Source: Hyphomicrobiales bacterium (GTDB lineage: Bacteria > Pseudomonadota > Alphaproteobacteria > Rhizobiales > Rhizobiaceae). Taken from it: a stretch of DNA of 64,000 nt. How positions within the stretch are numbered: the first letter of the stretch is position 1; the number at the start of each line of letters is the position of its first letter. Positions 59,201 through 64,000 of this stretch are shown one piece after another. The DNA is taken from assembly GCA_900468805.1 (NCBI GenBank), contig UEIF01000032.1, forward strand, positions 1 through 64,000. The letters run 5' to 3'. The position numbers and the translations under genes were made by a program. The notes under the pieces are model-generated. The model saw only the letters and a program-made list of their open reading frames with translations. It had not been told where the DNA came from and made no database searches.

Positions 59201-59588
59201 AGCCAATATCGGTGATGCCGCCGCACACAGCGACAGCGATGACAGCCACAATGATGCGATCGGCAAACCTGTTGATATCAAGCAACTGCGTGACAAGCTG
59301 GCTTTGCATCTCGGCCTGAAATGGCTTTATGCCGACGATCAGGCGCCGGCGCCGGTGATCGCCCCCATGCCGCTGAAGAGCCCAGGTGCCGCGCATGTAC
59401 AGGAACTGCTTCGCCTCGGCGAGATCGGCTATATCAGAGGCATAGAAGCCAAGCTCGCCGACCTTGCCAAAGTAGAGGCAAATCAGCCATTCACAGAGAA
59501 ACTCCGTTCCTATGTCGCCGCCTTCGATCTCGCCGGCTTCATGGATTTCCTGCACAAATTCGAAGAAAAAGGTGAAACCGTTGGCTGA
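56205..59588 (+). CDS. NCS1-permease-like sensor hybrid histidine kinase
   Basis: 1127 residues. Residues 1 to about 490 form a complete NCS1-type permease (about 12 helices; ISQTAIGAISFLALEAIGGA, TRGAGFGYIGSTITSLIYAS, VSQLKINVMNAYAGSLAWSN). A cysteine-rich segment at 503-547 (CSVCEHPFEP, CSLCCSLDSRCHDMC) may bind zinc. Two more helices (about 570-625) lead to HisKA with H686 (GLSHELRTPLNAVLG), HATPase_c (NLLSNAIKFTDEG; GLGLGLTITRLL), a receiver with D971 (LFLVDISMPGMNG) and a C-terminal region of about 100 residues, roughly 1030-1127. The design recalls CbrA, where a transporter-like domain feeds a kinase. Its ligand is probably a nitrogenous heterocycle or allantoin-like compound (inference). 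Confidence 0.9.
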   Translation: MTARQRIIPVRREYNRWVANQTLEDYALRFTAKSARRFSSQRISQTAIGAISFLALEAIGGAITLSYGTTNAFFAIVVASIAMLAIGLPISRYAIRHGVDIDLLTRGAGFGYIGSTITSLIYASFTFMLFAIEASIMSGALELTLGIPLWIGYIISAVMVIPLVTHGVRLISKFQLMTQPFWIILNILPFIFIAFLDWGQFDVWRAFAGIRHASGPPGTVADFNLVEFGAASAVILALMSQIGEQADFLRFLPPDPQRKWRHRLAIFLAGPGWVVIGAPKLLAGSFLVVLTFTSGVPLDRAADPAQMYLTAFGYMIPWHNAALLLMAAFVVVSQLKINVMNAYAGSLAWSNFFSRLTHSHPGRVIWLVFNVAIALLLMELGIYRLLEETLGIFSIIAMAWLCTISADLFINKPLGLAPPGIEFKRAHLYDINPVGLGAMTLSAGIALVAHFGLFGSVAASLAPYITLVIALIASPAIAWATKGKFYLARKPRHAWKNLTAITCSVCEHPFEPEDMAWCPAYAAPICSLCCSLDSRCHDMCKPNARLNAQVGAVAKTLLPANIVQKLTTRLGRYGIAVALALTAVGAILAMIAHQVASASPETAEVVNRTILIVFFVFSVIAGIACWFYVLAHDSRVVAEEESSRQNTLLLKEIAAHKKTDAALQSAKETAEAANRAKSRYVVGLSHELRTPLNAVLGYAQILERDETIPAPRHSSIKVIRRSAEHLSGLIDGLLDISKIEAGRLQVYSNEINIQDFLDQIVDMFRPQAQAKGLSFIHERSQVLSQFVRTDEKRLRQILVNLLSNAIKFTDEGSVTFDVAYRSQVATFTVSDTGRGIAEKDLTRIYEPFQRGEAESVRPMPGLGLGLTITRLLTNTLGGEISVTSEKDKGSTFRVRLMLSAVMRPAAPPQEKKIVSYDGPRRTIVVVDDNEDHREMMREILVPLDFIVLTAATGPDCLTLVEGIEPDLFLVDISMPGMNGWQLVSRLRETGRTAPILMLSANIGDAAAHSDSDDSHNDAIGKPVDIKQLRDKLALHLGLKWLYADDQAPAPVIAPMPLKSPGAAHVQELLRLGEIGYIRGIEAKLADLAKVEANQPFTEKLRSYVAAFDLAGFMDFLHKFEEKGETVG

Positions 59589-60492
59589 GCTTCCCCGCGA
59601 CATCGTTCTGCTGGTCGATGATTCGCCGGAGGCTCTCGGCTTCCTGACCGATGCGCTGGAACAGTCGGGCTTTTCCGTGCTGATCGCCACATCGGGCGCA
59701 GCAGCGCTCAACATCGTCGAGCGCATCACGCCCGATCTCATCCTGCTCGATGCGGTCATGCCCTTGATGGACGGCTTCGAGACTTGCCGCAGGCTGAAGG
59801 CCAATGCCGCAGTCGCCCAGGTGCCTGTTATCTTCATGACCGGGCTGACCGAAACCGAGCATGTCGTGCATGCTCTGGAATCAGGCGGGGTCGACTATTT
59901 GTCGAAGCCGATCAACATCGACGAATTGCGCGCCCGCATCCGCGTTCATCTGCGCAATGCCCGCTCGGCACAGAGCGCGCGCGTGGCGCTCGATGCTGCT
60001 GGCCGCCATCTGCTCGCGGTGAAGGGCAATGGTGCAATCCACTGGTCCACGCCGCAGGCAACCCGCCTCGTCAACGCCGCCATGGGCAGCGATGACGGCA
60101 TGGAAGTCGTCTCCCGCACGATCGGCAACTGGATGAAAGAGCGCGCCGCTGCCGCCCGCGATGCCCTCATCTCGATCGCACATGCAGGTCAAGCAGCCCT
60201 GCAGCTCGCCTTCCTTGGCGCCATCGGCCCGGACGAATATCTCTTCCGCCTAACGGCCGCCAACAAGCGCAACGACGACCAGGTCCTGCGCCAGCACTTC
60301 TTGCTGACGCAGCGCGAATCCGAAGTGCTCATGTGGATCGCCAAGGGTAAGGCTAACCGTGATATCGGCGAAATTCTCGGCCTCTCCGCGCGCACCGTGA
60401 ACAAGCACCTGGAGCAGATCTACGTGAAACTCGGTGTGGAGAACAGAGCATCCGCCGCCGTGAAGGCGGCGCATGTGTTGCATGAAATGTGA
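59581..60492 (+). CDS. LuxR-type response regulator, partner of the NCS1-kinase
   Basis: 303 residues if started at the TTG at 59581, which has AAGGTG eight bases upstream and overlaps the kinase stop by eight bases; a GTG at 59572 is the alternative. The receiver carries D57 (LILLDAVMPLMDGFE) and K108-like SKPINIDELR. A middle linker of about 100 residues follows, then a LuxR helix-turn-helix (LTQRESEVLMWIAKGKANRD; LSARTVNKHLEQIYVKLGVE). The overlap with the kinase gene makes the two a cognate pair. Targets are unknown; the nearby urea and pyrimidine genes are candidates. Confidence 0.9.
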   Translation: MAELPRDIVLLVDDSPEALGFLTDALEQSGFSVLIATSGAAALNIVERITPDLILLDAVMPLMDGFETCRRLKANAAVAQVPVIFMTGLTETEHVVHALESGGVDYLSKPINIDELRARIRVHLRNARSAQSARVALDAAGRHLLAVKGNGAIHWSTPQATRLVNAAMGSDDGMEVVSRTIGNWMKERAAAARDALISIAHAGQAALQLAFLGAIGPDEYLFRLTAANKRNDDQVLRQHFLLTQRESEVLMWIAKGKANRDIGEILGLSARTVNKHLEQIYVKLGVENRASAAVKAAHVLHEM

Positions 60493-60512
60493 GGGATAGC
60501 CGGCGGCGCGCC

Positions 60513-61481
60513 TTAAACCACGCGGTCCGGAACGTCTCGCCCCTCAAAGAACGCTGTCACATTCTCCACGACCTTCATTCCCATCGCCGTGCGGGTTTCC
60601 TCCGTCGCGCTGCCGAGATGCGGCAACAGAACGACATTCTCCATCCGCCGTAACGCTTCAGGCACATGCGGCTCCGCCTCGTAGACGTCGAGCCCTGCGC
60701 CGCGGATCGTGCCTTTATCAAGCGCTGCAATCAACGCCGTCTCATCGACCACGTCGCCGCGTGCCGTATTGATGAGAAAGGCGCCTGGCTTCATTGCCGC
60801 AAACCGCGCAGCATTCATCAGATGCCGGTTTTCCGCTCCGCCTGGGCAATGCAGCGAGGTGAAATCGGAAGCCGCAAGCACCTCCTCCACAGAAGCAAGC
60901 TGACGTGCACCATAGCGAGCCGCCTCCGCCGGATCGACCTGTGAGCGGTTGTAGAACACGATGTCCATGCCGAAACCGAAATGGCAACGCTGCGCGAAAG
61001 CCTTGCCGATCCGGCCGAAGCCGATAATGCCGACGGTCTTCCCGGTCACCTTCGTACCGACCATGTGCGTCGGGCACCAACCCTTCCATTCACCGGCGCG
61101 CACCTGACGCTCGCCCTCCCCGCCGCGGCGCGCGACGGACAGCAGGAGCAACATGGCAATATCAGCCGTGCAATCGGTCAGGACCCCAGGCGTGTTCGTC
61201 ACCACGATGCCCTTCGCCTTGGCACTGGCGATATCGATGTGATTGAAGCCGACCCCGAAATTGCCAAGAATTTTCGTACGGACATTCCCGGCAAAGACCG
61301 CTGCCGGCAGCTTGTCGGAAACGGTGGGCAGCACGGCATCATAATCCGCCAGCGCCTGACGCAATTCGCTTTCAGCAAGCGGTACATCATCTCTGTTGAG
61401 CGTCAGGTCGAAGCGCTCTGCGAGCACGGCCTCTACCGCGGCAGGCCAGCGCCGGGTGACGAGAATGCGGGGGTTTGGCAT
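60513..61481 (-). CDS. D-2-hydroxyacid dehydrogenase (glyoxylate/hydroxypyruvate reductase type)
   Basis: 322 residues. The substrate-domain start NPRILVTRRWPAAVEAVLAE leads into NFGVGFNHIDIASAKAKGI; the Rossmann motif is VGIIGFGRIGKAFAQR; the catalytic Arg, Glu and His are in NTARGDVVDE, DVYEAEPHVP and LLPHLGSATEET. Closest in layout to GhrB/GyaR reductases that reduce glyoxylate or hydroxypyruvate with NAD(P)H. It converges with the response-regulator gene with a 20-base gap and no obvious terminator. Confidence 0.9.
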   Translation of the reverse strand: MPNPRILVTRRWPAAVEAVLAERFDLTLNRDDVPLAESELRQALADYDAVLPTVSDKLPAAVFAGNVRTKILGNFGVGFNHIDIASAKAKGIVVTNTPGVLTDCTADIAMLLLLSVARRGGEGERQVRAGEWKGWCPTHMVGTKVTGKTVGIIGFGRIGKAFAQRCHFGFGMDIVFYNRSQVDPAEAARYGARQLASVEEVLAASDFTSLHCPGGAENRHLMNAARFAAMKPGAFLINTARGDVVDETALIAALDKGTIRGAGLDVYEAEPHVPEALRRMENVVLLPHLGSATEETRTAMGMKVVENVTAFFEGRDVPDRVV

Positions 61482-61584
61482 GAATCTGGATCCTCCATCC
61501 TTGCCTCTGGCTTAGGCCATGAAGGCCAGGAATGGAATGGCTTTCGAACCCGTAAAGACTGAGATCTTGAACTGCGGAGGCGAA

Positions 61585-61615
61585 ACGAAAGAAGCCCGGT
61601 CGATGACCGGGCTTC
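61585..61615 (-). terminator. rho-independent terminator of the liv operon
   Basis: GAAGCCCGGTC pairs with GACCGGGCTTC around a three-base loop (61591-61601, 61605-61615). On the minus strand TTTCGTTTCG follows. It lies 25 bases after the binding-protein stop. Confidence 0.82.
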
Positions 61616-61640
61616 CATAACAGGCATCACTGCCAGAGGC

Positions 61641-62765
61641 TTACTTCTCAGCCTTCTGGAAGTAGCTGTACTTGCCGTCGTCGCCCTTCTTCCATTCGTA
61701 CATGACGTAGCCCGGAAGCTTCGGGTCGCCCTTTCCGTCGAAGGAGATGTCGCCGAGAACGGTCGGGAACGGACCCTTTTCCTTCATGGCCGCAGCAACG
61801 GCTTCAGCGTCCGTAGAACCGGCAGCCTTGGCAGCAGCAGCGATTGTCTGCAGCGCAGCGTAGGAATAGAGCGTGTAAGCTTCCGGGTTGAAGCCGGCAG
61901 CCTTGAACTTCGCAACGAGGTCCTTGTTGGCCGGGTTGACCGTCGGATCCGGGCCGAATGTGTTCAGCGTACCGGCAACGGCGTCACCAGCGATGGAAGC
62001 AAGTTCGTTCGAGACGATACCGTCACCCGAAACGAGCGCTGCCTTCAGGCCCTGGTCGGCCGACTGGCGGATGATGAGACCGGCTTCGGTGTGCAGACCA
62101 CCCCAATAGATGATGGAAACACCGGCTTCCTTCATCTTTGCGATGAGAGCCGAGAAGTCCTTGTCGCCGACGTTTACGCCTTCGTACATGGCTTCGGTGA
62201 CACCAGCGGCATTCAGAGCCTTCTTGGTTTCGTCAGCGAGACCCTGGCCGTAAGGAGTCTTGTCGTGAATGACGGCGATCTTGGCGTCCTTGAAGTGGTC
62301 GGCCAGATACTTGCCGGCAATCGCGCCCTGCTGGTCGTCACGACCGCAGGTGCGGAAGGTGTTCCACAGGCCACGCTCGGTGAAAACAGGGTTGGTAGCA
62401 GCCGGGGTGATTTCGAGAATGCCGTTCTCGGCGTAAACTTCAGAAGCCGGGATGGAAACGCCCGAGTTGAAGTGACCGATAACGAACTTCACGCCGTCAG
62501 CAACGAACTTGTTGGCAACGGAGATGCCCTGCTTCGGGTCGGAAACGTCGTCGCCGAGCTCGATCTTGATCTGCTCGCCGTTGATGCCACCAGCAGCATT
62601 GATGTCGGCAGCTGCCTGCTCGGCACCCTTCTGCAGCTGTGCGCCGAATGCAGCGTTCGGGCCTGTGAGCGGGCCACCAACGCCGATCAGGATGTCAGCT
62701 CGTGCGATGCCGCCGAAAGCGACGATCGCCGTCAGTGCCACCGCTGACAAGAGAGACTTCTTCAT
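61641..62765 (-). CDS. branched-chain amino acid binding protein (LivK type)
   Basis: 374 residues with a signal peptide (MKKSLLSAVALTAIVAFGGI, cleaved at ARA-D). The Leu/Ile/Val-binding fold is seen in DILIGVGGPLTGPNAAFGAQ, VKFVIGHFNSGVSIPASEVY and TFRTCGRDDQQGAIAGKYLA. It brings branched-chain or related amino acids to the LivHMGF importer. It is the last gene of the operon, 120 bases after the small membrane-protein gene, so it may also have its own promoter. Confidence 0.92.
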   Translation of the reverse strand: MKKSLLSAVALTAIVAFGGIARADILIGVGGPLTGPNAAFGAQLQKGAEQAAADINAAGGINGEQIKIELGDDVSDPKQGISVANKFVADGVKFVIGHFNSGVSIPASEVYAENGILEITPAATNPVFTERGLWNTFRTCGRDDQQGAIAGKYLADHFKDAKIAVIHDKTPYGQGLADETKKALNAAGVTEAMYEGVNVGDKDFSALIAKMKEAGVSIIYWGGLHTEAGLIIRQSADQGLKAALVSGDGIVSNELASIAGDAVAGTLNTFGPDPTVNPANKDLVAKFKAAGFNPEAYTLYSYAALQTIAAAAKAAGSTDAEAVAAAMKEKGPFPTVLGDISFDGKGDPKLPGYVMYEWKKGDDGKYSYFQKAEK

Positions 62766-62885
62766 ATTGTTACTCCCAATTTTTGGGCGGGTTTCGTTAG
62801 AAGACCCAGCGCACTACCCACCATTGACTACGCCGGGAAAGCTGTTCCACTCTGGAGGCAATTCATGCCTAGTTTCAACGGGCTG

Positions 62886-63239
62886 TCAATGTTTCTCCTT
62901 CCACGAAAACGCGGAAGTTTTTTCGTACAGCCAGTAATAGTTGTTGACCATTTGATTGGTGCGGCGATAGCGGAACCCGGCTGTCGAGAAGATCAGCAGG
63001 GTGATGAAATCAATAATGTAGAAGAACGCGCTGAGCATAGGTCCGTCGAACAGCGCATGATGCAGGAACTGCATCGCCCAGGCCAGCAGGAAGGTATAGA
63101 CGACGACCAGCGGATAGTTGCTCCAACCGTCCGCAACCGCCTTGCCGGCCCGCCATGCTGTCCAGAAACCGATGAGCACGACAAACGCGCGGATGACGAG
63201 CTTTACGCCGTTGTCGCTTTCGAAGAAAAGTCCCTGCAT
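62886..63239 (-). CDS. small membrane protein of the liv operon (DUF6867-like)
   Basis: 117 residues from the ATG at 63239 (GGAG nine bases upstream; a TTG at 63245 is too close to it). Three or four hydrophobic segments are visible: LVIRAFVVLIGFWTAWRAGK, YPLVVVYTFLLAWAMQFLHH and SAFFYIIDFITLLIFSTAGF, followed by a Tyr-rich cytoplasmic end (MVNNYYWLYEKTSAF). I recall such a protein between livF and the binding-protein gene in rhizobia; function unknown, possibly a transporter accessory subunit. Confidence 0.75.
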   Translation of the reverse strand: MQGLFFESDNGVKLVIRAFVVLIGFWTAWRAGKAVADGWSNYPLVVVYTFLLAWAMQFLHHALFDGPMLSAFFYIIDFITLLIFSTAGFRYRRTNQMVNNYYWLYEKTSAFSWKEKH

Positions 63240-63264
63240 AGTCAAACTCTCCCTTCTGCAGCGA

Positions 63265-63993
63265 TCAATGCCGCCCGCCTTCGAGATAGGCGGCGCGAAC
63301 TTCCGGATTTGCGAGCAGTTCCTTGCCGCTGCCGCTCATCGTCACCTTGCCGTTGACGAGCACATAGGCGCGGTGCGACAGCTTGAGTGCTGCGAATGCG
63401 TTCTGCTCCACGAGGAAGACGGTCAGCCCCTCCTTCTCGTTCAGCACCTTGATGGCCTCGAAGATGCCCTTGACGATCAGCGGCGCAAGCCCGAGCGAAG
63501 GTTCGTCGAGAAGCAGGAGCTTCGGGCGCGCCATCAGCGCGCGGCCGATCGACAGCATCTGTTGCTCGCCTCCCGAAAGCGTGCCGCCGCGTTGCGACTG
63601 GCGCTCCTTGAGGCGCGGGAACATTACAAAGACCTTCTCTACGTCCTCGTTGAAATATTTGAGGTTGTCGAGGCCGGCACCCATCTGCAGGTTTTCCAGA
63701 ACGGTCATGCGCGGGAAGATACGGCGGCCTTCGGGAGACTGCGCGATACGCAGCCGCGCAATCTCATGCGTCGGCAGCTTGGTGATGTCCTGGCCGTCGA
63801 AGATGATCGAGCCGGTGCGGGCCTGCGGGCTACCGCAGATCGTCATCATCAACGTCGACTTGCCGGCACCGTTCGCGCCGATCAGGCTGACGATTTCGCC
63901 CTTCTTCACCTCGACATCGATCCCGGCGAGCGCACGGATATTGCCGTAATACGTTTCGACGCCCTGAACCTTGAGAAGCTGTTCCCCGGCCAT
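63265..63993 (-). CDS. livF: branched-chain amino acid ABC transporter ATPase LivF
   Basis: 242 residues, complete. Walker A LIGANGAGKSTLMMTICG, signature TLSGGEQQMLSIGRALM, Walker B PKLLLLDEPSLGLAPLIV, switch FLVEQNAFAAL. The ATG at 63991-63993 is seven bases from the window edge; livG and the permease genes are expected beyond it. The stop lies 25 bases before the small membrane-protein gene. Confidence 0.95.
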   Translation of the reverse strand: MAGEQLLKVQGVETYYGNIRALAGIDVEVKKGEIVSLIGANGAGKSTLMMTICGSPQARTGSIIFDGQDITKLPTHEIARLRIAQSPEGRRIFPRMTVLENLQMGAGLDNLKYFNEDVEKVFVMFPRLKERQSQRGGTLSGGEQQMLSIGRALMARPKLLLLDEPSLGLAPLIVKGIFEAIKVLNEKEGLTVFLVEQNAFAALKLSHRAYVLVNGKVTMSGSGKELLANPEVRAAYLEGGRH

Positions 63994-64000
63994 TAGATTG

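Overview
The window reads as a chromosomal segment of a Rhizobium-type alphaproteobacterium (Rhizobiaceae). Pointers are the high GC content, an hmuPSTUV haem-uptake operon next to tonB with TGA-N9-TCA iron operators, a PhyR-NepR-EcfG general stress module, a urease cluster carrying the extra genes typical of rhizobia, an HWE-kinase bacteriophytochrome, and several dispersed palindromic repeats of the kind common in this family. I see no rRNA, tRNA, CRISPR array, complete insertion sequence or prophage.

Layout. 0-2.6 kb: edge of a ThuA-like gene, a TetR/SMR efflux pair, a truncated haemoglobin and a DUF423 protein. 2.7-10.3 kb: iron and haem. An iron-boxed minus-strand set (DUF2325, unknown, haem-monooxygenase-like, VOC) and tonB with a small exported protein face hmuPSTUV. 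10.4-14.5 kb: two small stress/membrane proteins, then ecfG-nepR divergent from phyR and an HWE kinase, with sigma-EcfG promoter matches before phyR, before the kinase gene and (one mismatch) before nepR. 15.0-32.2 kb: reductive pyrimidine degradation, namely preT-preA, a RutR-like regulator, an N-carbamoyl amino acid hydrolase, a dihydropyrimidinase and an ABC importer. This set is interrupted by an FtrA/rhodanese pair and by bphO-bphP. 32.7-39.5 kb: an RND pump, a LacI regulator with three matching operators facing a 65-residue orphan gene, and an Fnr-like regulator with an anaerobox-like site. 39.6-54 kb: the urease and urea-uptake cluster, transcribed urtABCDE, then ureD, ureA, ureB, ureC and accessory genes, with ureEFG last. 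54.1-60.5 kb: a PAP2 phosphatase with autotransporter-type repeats, then a very large sensor kinase whose input domain is an NCS1-type permease, with its LuxR-type response regulator. 60.5-64 kb: a 2-hydroxyacid dehydrogenase and the end of a branched-chain amino acid (liv) operon that continues beyond the window.

Much of the window serves nitrogen scavenging: pyrimidine rings are imported and opened, ammonia is released, and urea is imported and hydrolysed. The NCS1-fused kinase next to the urea genes may sense a nitrogenous heterocycle (inference).

The most unusual structure is a repeated architecture inside the pyrimidine operon. Twice, a G/C-rich inverted-repeat element and a small DUF559 (PD-(D/E)XK nuclease-fold) gene sit exactly between two operon genes, and both times the DUF559 stop overlaps the next start as ATGA. 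This could be a nuclease-associated repeat element that inserts between cistrons without breaking the operon.
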